Shown: positions 27,967 through 38,975, numbered from the stretch's first letter. The stretch: 64,000 nucleotides of DNA from Streptomyces spinoverrucosus (GCF_015712165.1 NZ_JADPZX010000001.1:2170001-2234000), one strand, 5' to 3'. Notes: generated from the sequence alone by a model not told the origin. Made by a program: numbers and translations.

Positions 27967-28485
27967 CTACGCCTCCTCCTCTTCCGTCATGTCCTTGTGG
28001 TCCTGCTTTTCCTTGCGGCCGAACTCGACCTGGACGCGCGCCTTGGCGATGTCGTCGAAGGTGAGCCTGCGCGCCGTGGGCCTGCGCCCCTTGACCCCGG
28101 GTACCTCGACGTCGACGCCGTCGTCGTCGACCGTGAGGATTCTGGCCACCAGCTCTCCGTCTTCCGCCAGCTGGAATCTGGCCAGCCGGCCGGTGGCGCG
28201 CACATAGTGCCGGTGCTGTGTGAGGAGGCGTTCCGCGCCCGGGGTTCCGACCTCGAGGGTGTACTCGCCCTCGCCCATCGCGTCCGTCTCGTCGAGCCTC
28301 GCCGAGAGCGCACGGCTCACATCGGCGATCCGGTCCAGGTCCGCTCCGGTGTCGGAGTCGACGACGACGCGCAGCACACGTTTGCGTCCGACCGAGTCCA
28401 CCGCGATCTCTTCGAGATCCAGGCCCTGGGAGGTGACGAGCGGTTCCAGGAGTTCTCGCAGCCTCTCGCTCTGGGTGGTGCTCAT
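27967..28485 (-). CDS. rimP: Ribosome maturation factor RimP
   Basis: A 172-residue RimP acting in 30S assembly. The [19 protein letters not shown] start and [12 protein letters not shown] and [11 protein letters not shown] motifs are typical. ATG at 28485 has GAGGAG 8 bases upstream; the longer frame (to 28575) lacks such a site. It is the first gene of the minus-strand rimP-nusA-ylxR-infB unit, so its promoter should lie in 28486-28680, opposite the promoter of the plus-strand lipoprotein gene. Confidence 0.97.
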   Translation of the reverse strand: MSTTQSERLRELLEPLVTSQGLDLEEIAVDSVGRKRVLRVVVDSDTGADLDRIADVSRALSARLDETDAMGEGEYTLEVGTPGAERLLTQHRHYVRATGRLARFQLAEDGELVARILTVDDDGVDVEVPGVKGRRPTARRLTFDDIAKARVQVEFGRKEKQDHKDMTEEEEA

Positions 28486-28680
28486 CCGGGTGACTCCTCG
28501 GCCGCGTGTGCTGTTGTGGGATGGGTCGCGTGTCTGGTCAAAGGGTATCCGGTCCCGGGCGGTGATGCCGTCCACCTGGGTCGGAGCGGTGCCGATGAGT
28601 GGTATCGGACACGTGCGCGGGTACGGTGATCACGGGCGTGCCGCCCAGTCGTTTCATACGAGTCTTCGAGGACGTCAGCC

Positions 28681-29280
28681 GTGCCGTTTTCCCTGTCGCC
28701 GCGCGTGCCCTCGGGGCCGCGCAGAAGGACCCTGCTCGCCTCGGCCGCGGGCGTCGCCCTGCTCGCGGGCTGCTCCGCCGGACCCGACGACTCCGGCACC
28801 ACGGGCGGCAGCCCGTCGGCCGCCGACCGGGCACGCGCGCGTGCGGCCCGGGACAGCGACGGGCTGATCGCACGGTACGACGCCGTGATGGTCGCTTTTC
28901 CGGGGCTCGTGGAGCGGTTGCGGCCGCTTCGGGACGCGGCGGTGCGGCACGCGGAGGCCTTCGGGGGCGTCCCGACGAAGGCCTCGCCGACCGCTTCGGC
29001 CCCGGCCACCGCGCAGGCCTCCCCCAGTGCCTCGGCTCCGGCCACCGCGCAGGCCAACCCCACCGCCTCGGCCCCGGCCACCGCGCAGGCCTCCCCAGAA
29101 GTCCCCGCCGGCGAGCAGGCCGCCCTCGCCGAGCTGGCCGCCGCCGAGCGAACGCTCGCAGACCGGCGGGCCAAGGCCCTGCTCGACGTGCCGGGCGAGC
29201 TGGCGCGACTGCTGGCGTCGGTGGCGGCCGCCGGGGCGGCGCACGCGTATCTGCTCACGGAGGGTGAGAGCAAGGCATGA
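28681..29280 (+). CDS. Putative lipoprotein with 12-residue repeats
   Basis: A 199-residue protein with a twin-arginine-like signal (RRRTLLA) and lipobox LLAGC, Cys31. The body is helical (ARARAARDSDGLIARYDAV) and is interrupted by three copies of a 12-residue unit, A(S/N)P(T/S)ASAPATAQ. The end (AGAAHAYLLTEGESKA) recalls the helical ferritin-like genes downstream, so it may be a relative of the DUF4439 group, which is inference. GTG start; GAGGA lies about 9 bases upstream. Confidence 0.75.
   Translation: MPFSLSPRVPSGPRRRTLLASAAGVALLAGCSAGPDDSGTTGGSPSAADRARARAARDSDGLIARYDAVMVAFPGLVERLRPLRDAAVRHAEAFGGVPTKASPTASAPATAQASPSASAPATAQANPTASAPATAQASPEVPAGEQAALAELAAAERTLADRRAKALLDVPGELARLLASVAAAGAAHAYLLTEGESKA
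28981..29088 (+). repeat. 36-base tandem repeat, three copies
   Basis: Three adjacent 36-base units encode the 12-residue repeats of the lipoprotein, with only a few substitutions between them. Confidence 0.92.
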
Positions 29281-29287
29281 GCAAGGC

Positions 29288-29392
29288 ATGAGCGAGGCGA
29301 AGGACGAGGAGCTGCACGCCCTGCGGACGGCGTCGGCAGCCGCCAGAACGGCGCATCCGCATGCGTCCACGGAGAGTGAAGGCACAGCATGA
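29288..29392 (+). CDS. Mini-ORF, partial duplicate of the DUF4439 gene start
   Basis: A 34-codon frame begins MSEAKDEELHALRTA, nearly the same as MSEANHEELRALQAA at the start of the next gene; the DNA of the two starts is also close to identical over about 45 bases. Its TGA overlaps the ATG of that gene (ATGA). It could be a remnant of a tandem duplication or a short leader that couples translation. It is not clear whether it is expressed as a product. Confidence 0.45.
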   Translation: MSEAKDEELHALRTASAAARTAHPHASTESEGTA

Positions 29393-29853
29393 GCGAGGCG
29401 AACCACGAGGAGCTGCGGGCCCTGCAGGCGGCGCTGGCGGCCGAGCATGCCGCGGTGTACGGCTACGGCGTGGTCGGCGGGCGGATCGGTGAGCAGCGGC
29501 GCACGGAGGCGCGGGCGGCGTACGACGCCCATCGGGCGCGGCGGGACGCGCTGGGGCGCGAGGTGCGTGCGCTGGGCGCCGAGCCGGTGGCCGCGGCCGC
29601 CGGGTACGCGCTGCCGTTCCCGGTGACGGACCCGGAGACGGCCGTACGACTCGCCGCCGAGTTGGAGGAACGCGTGGCCGGGGTGTACTCCGACCTGGTG
29701 CGGGCGGCCGGCGACGAGCGGCGGGGCCTGGCTGCGGCCGCGCTGCGCGAAGCGGCGGTGCGGGCGGTGCGCTGGCGCGGCCGGAGCGTAGCCTTCCCTG
29801 GGCTCGCCGAGCGGGCCGGCGCCGCCTCGGCGTCGGCGACACCCTCGGCGTAA
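29389..29853 (+). CDS. DUF4439 family ferritin-like protein
   Basis: A 154-residue helical protein. LQAALAAEHAAVYGYGVVGG is typical of the DUF4439 group, ferritin-like four-helix proteins found beside rimP in Streptomyces. The function is unknown. A metal site is not certain: Glu and His are present in the first helix but the pattern of bacterioferritins is incomplete. It lies between the lipoprotein and the APH-like gene on the plus strand, and the three genes may be one operon. Confidence 0.85.
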   Translation: MSEANHEELRALQAALAAEHAAVYGYGVVGGRIGEQRRTEARAAYDAHRARRDALGREVRALGAEPVAAAAGYALPFPVTDPETAVRLAAELEERVAGVYSDLVRAAGDERRGLAAAALREAAVRAVRWRGRSVAFPGLAERAGAASASATPSA

Positions 29854-29880
29854 CGCGTACTGGAAGGGGACACCTCGCGT

Positions 29881-30774
29881 ATGGCTTTCGAACCGCCGCA
29901 GCGTCTGGTCAGGGCGCTCGGTGAGACGGCGCCGCACGGTGACGACTGGCTGGAGAAGCTGCCCGAGGCGGCGCAACAGGCCGTTGCTCTACGCGAGTTG
30001 ACCGTGGAACGGGTACAGGTGCCGGGCGGGCGGAGCAGCCTGGTGCTGCTGGTGCGGCGGGCGGACGGCACGCCCGCGGTGCTGAAGCTGGCCCCGCCCC
30101 GGGCCCGCCCGGAGAGCGAGCGGGCCGCGCTGGCGCACTGGAACGGCCTGGGCGCCGTACAGCTGCTCGAACCTGCCGCCGAGGACGGTGCGCTGCTGCT
30201 GGAGCGGCTGCATCCGGAGGTGTCGGTGCGGTCGCTGCCGGAGGCGAAGGCGCTGCTGGAGGCGGCGGGCACACTGCGGAAGCTGTGGGTGGAGCCGCCG
30301 GAGGGGCATCCCATCGAGACCGTGGCCGGGCGGACCGGGCGGCAGGCCGAGGCGATGCGGGCGAGCGCGGACGCGGACCTCGTCCCGCTGGTGGACGCGG
30401 CGCTCACCGCGCGTGAGGAGCTGCTGGCGGCGCCGCCGGAACATCGGTTGCTGCACGGCACGTTCCGGCAGAGCAAGGTGCTCGCCGGGGACCGGATGCC
30501 GTGGCTGGCAGTCGGTCCCGACCCGGTGGTCGGCGAGTGCGCCTTCGACCTGGCGCGCCTCGTCCGGGACCGGGTGGAGGACCTGATCGCCGCGCCGTCG
30601 GGCGCCGCGACGACCCGGCGGCGGGTGAGGCGCCTCGCGGAGTCGCTGGACGTGGACCAGGAGCGGCTGCGCGGCTGGACGCTGTTCCGGGCCGTGGAGT
30701 CGGGCGCCCGGGCACGGCGGGTGGGGCGACTGAAGGACGCGGAGCTGCTGCTGGAGTTCGCCACGTGGTTGTAG
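29881..30774 (+). CDS. Degenerate aminoglycoside/hydroxyurea phosphotransferase-like protein
   Basis: A 297-residue protein with the layout of the APH_6/hydroxyurea kinase family: an N-lobe with AVLKLAPP, then the catalytic-loop place HGTFRQSKVL (192-201), and GPDPVVGECAFDLA (212-225). The family norm is HGDxxxxNVL and an IDP-type metal-binding Asp; here Thr194, Lys199 and Gly212 stand at those positions. That predicts a non-catalytic or altered protein rather than a resistance enzyme. ATG at 29881 lies 27 bases after the DUF4439 stop. Confidence 0.8.
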   Translation: MAFEPPQRLVRALGETAPHGDDWLEKLPEAAQQAVALRELTVERVQVPGGRSSLVLLVRRADGTPAVLKLAPPRARPESERAALAHWNGLGAVQLLEPAAEDGALLLERLHPEVSVRSLPEAKALLEAAGTLRKLWVEPPEGHPIETVAGRTGRQAEAMRASADADLVPLVDAALTAREELLAAPPEHRLLHGTFRQSKVLAGDRMPWLAVGPDPVVGECAFDLARLVRDRVEDLIAAPSGAATTRRRVRRLAESLDVDQERLRGWTLFRAVESGARARRVGRLKDAELLLEFATWL

Positions 30775-30779
30775 GGCGC

Positions 30780-30860
30780 TGCGGCCGAGGCCCTGGGGGC
30801 TGCTGCCCCCGGACCCCGGCTTCGGCCTGAACGGCCTCGTCCTCAAACGCCGGACGAGTT
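30780..30860. repeat. Dispersed Streptomyces-type intergenic repeat
   Basis: Contains a GGGGGC-TGCT-GCCCCC hairpin (30795-30810) and CCTCGTCCTCAAACGCCGGAC, a sequence I recognise as very frequent between Streptomyces genes. It may end both converging transcripts (the APH-like gene and proS). Confidence 0.6.
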
Positions 30861-30883
30861 GAGCCGGTCGGCTCGACGATCCG

Positions 30884-32593
30884 TCAGGATGTGGCCGTCA
30901 GGCGGGCGATCGCCTCGTCGACCGGCAGCTCCTCGCGCTCACCGGTGCGACGGTCCTTGAGCTCGACCACGCCCTCGCCCGCGCGCCGCCCGGCCACCAG
31001 GATCTGCGGTACGCCGATCAGCTCCGCGTCGGTGAACTTCACACCCGGGGAGACGCCCGCGCGGTCGTCCACCAGGACGCGCACACCGGCCGCCGCCAGC
31101 TTGTCGGAGACCTCCAGGGCCAGCTCGGTCTGCAGGGCCTTGCCGGCCGCGACGACGTGCACGTCGGCCGGGGCGACCTCCTTGGGCCAGCACAGGCCCT
31201 TGTCGTCGGCGGTCTGCTCGGCGAGCGCGGCGACCGCGCGGGAGACGCCGACGCCGTACGAGCCCATGGTCACGCGGACCGGCTTGCCGTTCTGGCCGAG
31301 GACGTCGAGCTTGAGGGCGTCGGCGTACTTGCGGCCCAGCTGGAAGATGTGGCCGATCTCGATGGCCCGGTCCAGCTTGAGGCCGGTGCCGCACTTCGGG
31401 CAGGGGTCGCCCTCCTGCACCACCACGACGTCCACGTACTCGTCGACCTCGAAGTCACGGCCCGCGACGACGTTCTTCGCGTGCGTGTGCTCCTTGTTGG
31501 CGCCCGTGATCCAGCCGGTGCCGGGGGCCACGCGCGGGTCGGCGATGTACTTGACCTTCTCACCCAGGCCCTGCGGGCCGACGTAGCCACGGACCAGGTC
31601 CGGGCGGTCCGCGAAATCGGCCTCGGTGACCATCTCGACGGTGGCCGGGGCGAAGTGCGCCTCGACCTTGTCCATGTCGACCTCGCGGTCGCCGGGCACG
31701 CCGACGGCGACGATCTCACCGGCCACCTTGACGAGGAGGTTCTTCAGGGTGGCGGAGGCCGGGACGCCGAGGGAGGCGGCGAGGGTCTCGATGGTCGGGG
31801 TGTCCGGGGTCGGGATGTCCTCGGCGGCGGGTACGTCGGAGGCGTCCACCGGCTTCAGCTCGTAGGTGATCGCCTCGGTGTTGGCGGCGAAGTCGCAGTT
31901 CGGGCAGTCGGCGAAGGTGTCCTCGCCGGCCTCGGCCGGGGCGAGGAACTCCTCCGACTTGGAGCCGCCCATCGCGCCGGCGGTCGCGGCGCAGATGCGG
32001 TAGTCGAGGCCGAGGCGCTCGAAGATCCTCTGGTACGCCTTGCGGTGCAGGGCGTACGACTCGGCGAGGCCCTCGTCGGCGAGGTCGAAGGAGTAGGAGT
32101 CCTTCATCAGGAACTCCCGGCCGCGCAGGATGCCCGCGCGCGGGCGGGCCTCGTCCCGGAACTTGCTCTGGATCTGGTAGAGGATCACCGGCAGGTCCTT
32201 GTAGGAGGACGCCTGGTCCTTCACCAGCAGGGTGAAGATCTCCTCGTGGGTCGGGCCGAGAAGGTAGTCGCCGCCCTTGCGGTCCTTCAGCCGGAACAGC
32301 TCCTGGCCGTACTCGTCCCAGCGGCCGGTCGCGTCGTACGGCTCACGCGGCAGCAGCGCGGGGAGCAGCACTTCCTGGGCGCCGATCGCGTCCATCTCCT
32401 CGCGGACGACGCGCTCCACGTTGGCGAGGACCCGCTTGCCCAGCGGCAGCCAGGACCAGATGCCGGCGGCGGTGCGGCGGACGTAGCCGGCGCGGACGAG
32501 CAGCTTGTGGCTGAGGACCTCGGCGTCCGCCGGGTCGTCGCGCAGCGTCTTCGCCATCAACTGGGACATGCGCTGGACCGGTGCGTTCGCCAT
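30884..32593 (-). CDS. proS: Prolyl-tRNA synthetase
   Basis: A 569-residue class II synthetase of the long bacterial type with the editing INS domain between motifs 2 and 3. Motif 2 ([20 protein letters not shown] begins the region), the TGCGT-like GPTHEE segment and motif 3 (GSYGVGVSR) are present. It charges tRNA-Pro and edits mischarged Ala-tRNA. ATG at 32593 is preceded by a purine-rich AGGAG site (CAGGAGTAC). It is a single gene between the dispersed repeat and the GNAT genes. Confidence 0.99.
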   Translation of the reverse strand: MANAPVQRMSQLMAKTLRDDPADAEVLSHKLLVRAGYVRRTAAGIWSWLPLGKRVLANVERVVREEMDAIGAQEVLLPALLPREPYDATGRWDEYGQELFRLKDRKGGDYLLGPTHEEIFTLLVKDQASSYKDLPVILYQIQSKFRDEARPRAGILRGREFLMKDSYSFDLADEGLAESYALHRKAYQRIFERLGLDYRICAATAGAMGGSKSEEFLAPAEAGEDTFADCPNCDFAANTEAITYELKPVDASDVPAAEDIPTPDTPTIETLAASLGVPASATLKNLLVKVAGEIVAVGVPGDREVDMDKVEAHFAPATVEMVTEADFADRPDLVRGYVGPQGLGEKVKYIADPRVAPGTGWITGANKEHTHAKNVVAGRDFEVDEYVDVVVVQEGDPCPKCGTGLKLDRAIEIGHIFQLGRKYADALKLDVLGQNGKPVRVTMGSYGVGVSRAVAALAEQTADDKGLCWPKEVAPADVHVVAAGKALQTELALEVSDKLAAAGVRVLVDDRAGVSPGVKFTDAELIGVPQILVAGRRAGEGVVELKDRRTGEREELPVDEAIARLTATS

Positions 32594-32665
32594 GGTTCTC
32601 GTACTCCTGCCGGGTTTGGGTTATGGCAGGAGGTTAGCCGGGTGGTACGGGACGGTGGAAATCGG

Positions 32666-33199
32666 TTAACGGCGCAGGGGCAGCGGGGCGCCCATGACGG
32701 CGTACGGCTTGGGGGCGCTGGGGAAGTGGACCTGGCGGGCGAGGTCCTGGTAGCCGAGGGAGTGGTAGAGGCCGCGGGCGGGGCTGTCGGTGTCGATCGC
32801 CGAGAGGATGGAGCGGGGTTCGGTCGCCGTGTCGGTGATCGCGGTGATGAGGGCCCGGCCGATGCCGCGTTTCTGGTAGCGGGGGTGGACGTGCAGCTCG
32901 GTGATCACGAAGGAGTTGTCGAGCCAGTGGTCGTGGCCCTGGGCGCGGAGGTAGGGCTCGACGACGGTGGACCACCAGTGGGTGCGGTCGTTGGGCATGC
33001 CGTAGACGAAGCCGACCAGGTGGCCCTGTGCCGTCGCGCCGAGGGCTCTGGCGCCGGGGTAGCTCATGTGGCGCAGGACGATCTGGCGGCGGACGGCTAC
33101 TTCGTCGGGGCCCAGGCCGAAGGCTGCGGCTTGGACTGCGAGGGCTTCGTCGACGTGAGAGGGGAGATCCAGGGGGCCGATCACGATGTCGCGAAGCAT
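32666..33199 (-). CDS. GNAT family N-acetyltransferase
   Basis: A 177-residue single-domain GNAT. The acetyl-CoA motif A is VHPRYQKRGIGRALI, with Q/R-x-x-G-x-G/A, followed by SPARGLYHSLGYQ. The substrate is unknown. ATG at 33199 is preferred over longer forms that read through a low-quality Arg/Pro-rich segment, but the ribosome site is weak. It is followed downstream by the proS gene, and preceded by another GNAT gene in the same direction. Confidence 0.85.
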   Translation of the reverse strand: MLRDIVIGPLDLPSHVDEALAVQAAAFGLGPDEVAVRRQIVLRHMSYPGARALGATAQGHLVGFVYGMPNDRTHWWSTVVEPYLRAQGHDHWLDNSFVITELHVHPRYQKRGIGRALITAITDTATEPRSILSAIDTDSPARGLYHSLGYQDLARQVHFPSAPKPYAVMGAPLPLRR

Positions 33200-33250
33200 G
33201 ACGGGGAGCCTACAGGGGGGTTTCGCTTGTTTGCCGGGTGCCGGGTGGAT

Positions 33251-33280
33251 CTGGCTGGTCACGCGGTTCCCCGCGCCCCT
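33251..33280. repeat. Partial dispersed repeat (end segments)
   Basis: CTGGCTGGTC...CCCCGCGCCCCT shares both ends with the 66-base repeats at 34291 and 60473 but lacks their centre. It lies between the two GNAT genes. Confidence 0.5.
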
Positions 33281-33304
33281 TCTCGGCGTTGGCCCCGGCG
33301 CCCG

Positions 33305-34153
33305 CTAGAAAAGGACGCTCATGAACGCGCCGACCTCCTGGAAGCCGACTCGTCGGTACGTCCGCCTTGCCGCGGTGTTGAAGTCGTTGACGTACAGGCT
33401 GACGACGGGGGCGACGTCCGCGAGTGCGTAGCGGAGGACCGCTGCCATGCCCGGGGCCGCCAGGCCCTTCCCCCGGTACTCCGGGGCCACCCAGACGCCC
33501 TGGATCTGGCAGGCCCGGTCCGTCGCGGCGCCGATCTCCGCCTTGAAGACGACCTTGCCGTGGTCGTCGAGGCGGGCGAAGGAGCGGCCGGAGCCGACGA
33601 GTTCGGCGACGCGGGCCTGGTAGAGGAGGCCGCCGTCGCCGGCCAGGGGGGAGACGCCGACCTCCTCGGTGAACATCGCCACGCAGGCCGGCATGATCGT
33701 CTCCATCTCGTCCTTGCGGACGCGGCGGACGTAGGGGTCCGGGGCGATGTCGGCGGGCATGCGGTCGGTGACCATGAGGGGCTGGTGGGCGCGGACCTCG
33801 CGGGCGGGGCCCCAGTGGGGTTCGAGGAGCCGCCAGAGTTCGGCGGTGGGCTCGGCGGGGCCGACCACGGAGGAGCAGCGGCGGCCGGCCCGGCGGGCGC
33901 GGTCGGCGAAGGCGCGGATGGCGCGGGGCGTGGCGCAGATGGGGACGAGGTTGGCGCCCGCGTAGCAGAGGGAGGTCAGCATGCCGTCCTCGTACCAGCC
34001 CCACATCTCGCCGCCGAGCCGCCACGGGTCGAGGCCGGCGACCTGGACCCGTGAGGTGACGAAGGCGTTGGCCACCGGCTCGCGGTCGAGGACGGCGAGC
34101 GCGGCGTCCAGGTCGCTCGGTTCGAGGACCCGGGAGGTGGTCTGGGTCAACAC
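33305..34153 (-). CDS. DUF4081-GNAT N-acetyltransferase
   Basis: A 282-residue two-domain protein: an N-terminal DUF4081-like region (ANAFVTSRVQVAGLD) and a C-terminal GNAT domain with motif A APEYRGKGLAAPGMAAVL and a final YRRVGFQEVG. GTG at 34153 is chosen because GAGG is 8 bases upstream; it starts VLTQTTSRVLEP. The longer open frame is a run-through of the ispG antisense. Such genes are commonly next to ispG in Streptomyces. The substrate is unknown. Confidence 0.85.
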   Translation of the reverse strand: MLTQTTSRVLEPSDLDAALAVLDREPVANAFVTSRVQVAGLDPWRLGGEMWGWYEDGMLTSLCYAGANLVPICATPRAIRAFADRARRAGRRCSSVVGPAEPTAELWRLLEPHWGPAREVRAHQPLMVTDRMPADIAPDPYVRRVRKDEMETIMPACVAMFTEEVGVSPLAGDGGLLYQARVAELVGSGRSFARLDDHGKVVFKAEIGAATDRACQIQGVWVAPEYRGKGLAAPGMAAVLRYALADVAPVVSLYVNDFNTAARRTYRRVGFQEVGAFMSVLF

Positions 34154-34290
34154 GGGCGGGGCCTCACGGGTGGGGTCTGCTGATCTCCGCACTGTACCTG
34201 CGGAAGCTTGGCCATGCCGCCCCGCGTGAGGTGCCGCCCGTTTTTGGGTGGGCGCCCACTGACTCGGGTGGTTCCTGTGACTGGGCGGGT

Positions 34291-34356
34291 GCGGGTTTCG
34301 TGTGGCTGGTCGCGCCCACGCGGCGGAGCCGCACATTGGTACAGCCCCGCGCCCCT
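34291..34356 (-). repeat. 66-base dispersed repeat, copy A
   Basis: Matches the complement of 60473-60538 over its whole length with few changes, including the core GGTCGCGCCCACGCGGCGGA. GCGGC-GGA-GCCGC inside can form a small hairpin, and CGCCCC-TTT-GGGGCG overlaps the edge. It lies between ispG and the GNAT gene. Confidence 0.85.
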
Positions 34357-34368
34357 TTGGGGCGTTGT

Positions 34369-35526
<1,158 letters not shown>

Positions 35527-35649
35527 CTGCTGTGCAACCCCAAGTCGTGGATCAAGGTCCGGTCCCGTCAGCAGCGGGCTCCAGGCTTCGAGATTACGGC
35601 ACGGGCCTGTGCGTCAGCACATCCCGCCCGGTAAACCCACTCGATGGAA

Positions 35650-35680
35650 GACGGCCCGGCATACACGATGCCGGGCCGTC
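35650..35680. terminator. Hairpin between rseP and ispG
   Basis: A perfect 13-base stem (35650-35662 with 35668-35680) and a 5-base loop follow the rseP stop by 15 bases on the minus strand. It suggests that ispG has its own promoter. Confidence 0.75.
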
Positions 35681-35695
35681 GCCAACTCCGTATGA

Positions 35696-37000
35696 CTAGG
35701 AGATTCTCACCGGGTTAACCACGTCGGCGATGAGCACCAGGATCGTGAAGCAGATGAAGATCCCGGCCACCACGTAGGCGACGGGCATCAGCTTCGCCAC
35801 GTCGAAGGGGCCCGGGTCGGGCCGGCGCAGCACCTTCGCCACGTTCCGCCGCAGCGACTCCCACAGCGCGCCCGCGATGTGGCCGCCGTCGAGCGGCAGC
35901 AGCGGGAGCATGTTGAACAGGAACAGGGAGAGGTTGAAACCGGCCACCAGCATCAGAGCCATCGCCAGCTGCTGGGTGGGCGGGATGTCGAGGGTGAAGA
36001 TCTCGCCGCCGACGCGGGCCGCGCCGACCACGCCCATCGGGGAGTCGGGTTCGCGCTCGGCGCCGTCGAAGGCGGCGTTCCACAGGGCCGGGATCTTGCC
36101 GGGCAGTGCGGCGAGGGAGTCGACGGCCTCACCGACGCGGTCGCCCATCCACACCAGGGACTCGTCGAAGTCCTGCCGGACGATGCCGGTGGCGGCGCTG
36201 AAGCCGAGGAAGCCGGCGTTGACGTACTCGCCCTGGACGATCTGGCCGCCGGAGTCCTTCTTGGCGACCTGGTTGGTGGCGATCTTCGCGTGCAGGGTGA
36301 CTTCCTCGCCCTTGCGGTCGACGACGATCGGCACCTCCTTGCCGGGGTTGGCGCGGATCAGGTCGGAGAGTTCGTTCCACTCGTCGGTCCTGACGCCGTT
36401 GAAGGCGACGATCCTGTCGCCGGCCTTCAGGCCTGCCGCGGCGGCCGGGGAGGGCTGGTCGGCCGAGGTGCACTTGTCGCGGTTCTCGCTCTGGGCGATC
36501 ACGCACTGGGAGACCGAGCTGACCGTGGTGGTCTGCTGGGAGATGCCGAAGCCCATCAGCACGATGAGGAAGAGGGCGACCGCCAGGATCAGGTTCATGA
36601 ACGGGCCCGCGAACATCACGATGACCCGCTTCCACGGCTTGCGCGTGTAGAACATGCGGGTCTCGTCGCCGGGGCGCAGCTCCTCGAAGGCGGCCGAGCG
36701 GGCGTCCTCGATCATGCCGCGCCAGGGCGAGGTCGAGCGGGCCTCCACGCGGCCGTCGGGGCCGGGCGGGAACATGCCGATCATGCGGATGTAGCCGCCG
36801 AGCGGGATGGCCTTGATGCCGTACTCGGTCTCGCCCTTGGTGCGCGAGAACAGCGTCGGGCCGAAGCCGACCATGTACTGCGGGACGCGGATGCCGAAGA
36901 GCTTGGCGGTGGACAGATGCCCCAGCTCGTGCCACGCGATCGAGATCAGCAGGCCGACCGCGAAGACGACTATGCCGAGGATCATCATCAGGGTCGTCAT
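35696..37000 (-). CDS. rseP: RIP metalloprotease RseP (site-2 protease)
   Basis: A 434-residue M50 intramembrane protease. The zinc motif HELGH is at 24-28 in the first helix, and LDGGH near residue 375 lies in the third; a PDZ domain ([20 protein letters not shown]) is between them. Four membrane segments are visible. It cleaves membrane-anchored regulators such as anti-sigma factors after a site-1 cut. Its ATG overlaps the dxr stop (ATGA), a known linkage. Confidence 0.97.
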   Translation of the reverse strand: MTTLMMILGIVVFAVGLLISIAWHELGHLSTAKLFGIRVPQYMVGFGPTLFSRTKGETEYGIKAIPLGGYIRMIGMFPPGPDGRVEARSTSPWRGMIEDARSAAFEELRPGDETRMFYTRKPWKRVIVMFAGPFMNLILAVALFLIVLMGFGISQQTTTVSSVSQCVIAQSENRDKCTSADQPSPAAAAGLKAGDRIVAFNGVRTDEWNELSDLIRANPGKEVPIVVDRKGEEVTLHAKIATNQVAKKDSGGQIVQGEYVNAGFLGFSAATGIVRQDFDESLVWMGDRVGEAVDSLAALPGKIPALWNAAFDGAEREPDSPMGVVGAARVGGEIFTLDIPPTQQLAMALMLVAGFNLSLFLFNMLPLLPLDGGHIAGALWESLRRNVAKVLRRPDPGPFDVAKLMPVAYVVAGIFICFTILVLIADVVNPVRIS

Positions 37001-38292
37001 GCACGCGCCTCCGCGGTGGCTGTCTGTGCCGTATGTCCGGTCTGTGCCGTCAGTTCACGGGCCCGCGCGCGGGCCCAGGTCTCCGCTTCGAGGACGTCCG
37101 ACACGGTGAGTGAGGTTCCCGTGCCGGGAGTGCCGTGTTCGTCGACGACCCGGGTGACCGTCTCCATGATCCCGTTGAACGGCAGCGTGCCCTGGAGGAA
37201 CGCGTCCACGCACTCCTCGTTGGCGGCATTGAACACCGCCGGAGCGGTGCCCGCGAGCTCTCCGACGTGCCGGGCGAGGCCGACCGACGGGAAGGCGTCG
37301 GTGTCGAGGGGGAAGAACTCCCAGGTCGACGCCGTGCTCCAGTCGAAGGCGGGTGCCGCGTCGGGGACGCGTTCGGGCCAGCCGAGGCCGATGGCGATGG
37401 GCCCGCGCATGTCCGGGGGCGTCGCCTGGGCGATCGTGGATCCGTCCGTGAACTCAACCATCGAGTGGACATACGACTGCGGATGCACGACCACCTCAAT
37501 GCGTTCGAAGGGAATGTCGTACAGCAGGTGTGCCTCGATGACCTCCAGGCCCTTGTTGACGAGGGTCGCGGAGTTGATCGTGATCACTGGTCCCATGGCC
37601 CAGGTGGGGTGGGCGAGGGCGTCCTCGACGGTGACGTTCGACAGCTCCGCCTTCGTCCGGCCGCGGAAGGGGCCGCCGGACGCGGTGACGACGAGTTTGC
37701 GCACGTCCGCGCGGGTGCCCGCGGCGAGCGACTGGAAGAGCGCCGCATGCTCGGAGTCGACCGGGATGATCTGGCCGGGCTCGGCGAGCGCCTTGACCAG
37801 CGGGCCGCCCACGATGAGCGACTCCTTGTTGGCGAGCGCGAGGGTGCGGCCCGCCTCCAGGGCGGCGAGGGTCGGGGCGAGGCCGATGGAGCCCGTGATG
37901 CCGTTCAGCACGGTGTGGCAGTCGGAGGCGGCGAGCTGGGTGGCCGCGTCCGGTCCGGCGAGGATCTCGGGGAGCGGCTCTCCCGCGTCGTACTGCGCGC
38001 TCAGCGCCTCCCGCAGCGCCGGGACGACGTCCTCGCGGGCCACGGCGACGGTCGGGACCCGGAGCCGGTAGGCCTGCTCGGCGAGGAGGCCTACCCGGCC
38101 GCCGTTGGCGGACAGGCCGGTGACGCGGAAGCGGTCCGGGTTGCGCAGGACGAGGTCGATGGCCTGCGTGCCGATCGACCCGGTGGAGCCGAGGATCACG
38201 ACGTCCTTCGGACCGTTGCCCGGCACCGGGTCGTAGACGAGGTGCGGGTCGGCGAGGGCGCGGGGCCCTCGGGGGGCTGGGCTGTCGCTCAT
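36997..38292 (-). CDS. dxr: 1-deoxy-D-xylulose 5-phosphate reductoisomerase
   Basis: A 431-residue DXR, the second enzyme of the MEP pathway (DXP to MEP, NADPH). The NADPH-binding GSTGSIG motif is at 35-41, later [22 protein letters not shown] and TASGGPFR motifs bind substrate and metal. The C-terminal Ala-rich tail is an actinomycete extension. It is translationally coupled to rseP and transcribed toward it. Confidence 0.98.
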   Translation of the reverse strand: MSDSPAPRGPRALADPHLVYDPVPGNGPKDVVILGSTGSIGTQAIDLVLRNPDRFRVTGLSANGGRVGLLAEQAYRLRVPTVAVAREDVVPALREALSAQYDAGEPLPEILAGPDAATQLAASDCHTVLNGITGSIGLAPTLAALEAGRTLALANKESLIVGGPLVKALAEPGQIIPVDSEHAALFQSLAAGTRADVRKLVVTASGGPFRGRTKAELSNVTVEDALAHPTWAMGPVITINSATLVNKGLEVIEAHLLYDIPFERIEVVVHPQSYVHSMVEFTDGSTIAQATPPDMRGPIAIGLGWPERVPDAAPAFDWSTASTWEFFPLDTDAFPSVGLARHVGELAGTAPAVFNAANEECVDAFLQGTLPFNGIMETVTRVVDEHGTPGTGTSLTVSDVLEAETWARARARELTAQTGHTAQTATAEARA

Positions 38293-38505
38293 GCCCCCAT
38301 TGTTGCCGCAACGAATGTCCGGCCGGAGCGGGGTGTCCCTCGCGCGGGTGCCTGCTCGTTTCTACACGTCCGTTCGACACGTCCGTTCGCGGCCGGATGG
38401 ACCCGGTTTCCCCATCTGTGAAGCTGGCGTGAAGATCATGTGATAACACTTCATGCCTGGCCGGAAGTCACCGGTCACTGGACGACATCCTGGGGGGATT
38501 TCTCC

Positions 38506-38961
38506 ATGCGCATACGCGCCGCTCTCGCCCTGCCCGCGCTCGCGGGCGCCGTGGCTCTCACCGGCACCGTTCTCAGCACCCCGGCCCAGGCGGCCGGCGG
38601 TGTCGTCATCCGGCACGTCTGGTTCGACAGCCCGGGCTCGGACAACGGCTCGAACTCCAGCCTCAACGCCGAGTGGGTGGAGATCAAGAACACCAGCCGC
38701 TCGGCGATCTCGCTGAAGGGCTGGGTGCTCAAGGACAAGGCGAACCACAAGTACGTCTTCCCGAACGTGAAGATCGGGGCCGGCAAGACCATGAAGGTGC
38801 GCACCGGCACCGGACGGGACTCCGCGTCGAACAAGTACCAGGACCGCGGCTGGTACGTCTGGAACAACACCAGCGACACGGCGACGCTGACCAAGGCCAA
38901 CGGGGCCAAGGTCGACTCCTGCTCCTGGACGACGCGGGACCCGAGCGACAAGTGGTGCTGA
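38506..38961 (+). CDS. Secreted lamin-tail-domain (LTD) protein
   Basis: A 151-residue secreted protein. The signal peptide ends with AQA about residue 29, and the mature part is one beta-rich lamin-tail domain: NAEWVEIKNTSRSAISLKGWVLKDK. Such domains in bacteria are found in cell-surface and nuclease-linked proteins; here it stands alone. ATG at 38506 has a GGGGGG site 8 bases upstream. It is a single plus-strand gene converging with the acyl-CoA dehydrogenase gene over 14 bases without a clear hairpin. Confidence 0.88.
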   Translation: MRIRAALALPALAGAVALTGTVLSTPAQAAGGVVIRHVWFDSPGSDNGSNSSLNAEWVEIKNTSRSAISLKGWVLKDKANHKYVFPNVKIGAGKTMKVRTGTGRDSASNKYQDRGWYVWNNTSDTATLTKANGAKVDSCSWTTRDPSDKWC

Positions 38962-38975
38962 CGCGCGCCTGACCC

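Noticed and set aside
28481..28575. Upstream extension of rimP
   Set aside because: The extension lacks a ribosome site, while ATG 28485 has GAGGAG at ideal spacing and starts in the usual family manner.
29881..30774. Active aminoglycoside resistance gene
   Set aside because: Key catalytic residues are replaced and the neighbourhood is housekeeping.
31157..34054. Long plus-strand frame opposite proS and the GNAT genes
   Set aside because: High-GC antisense shadow spanning several real genes and an intergenic space.
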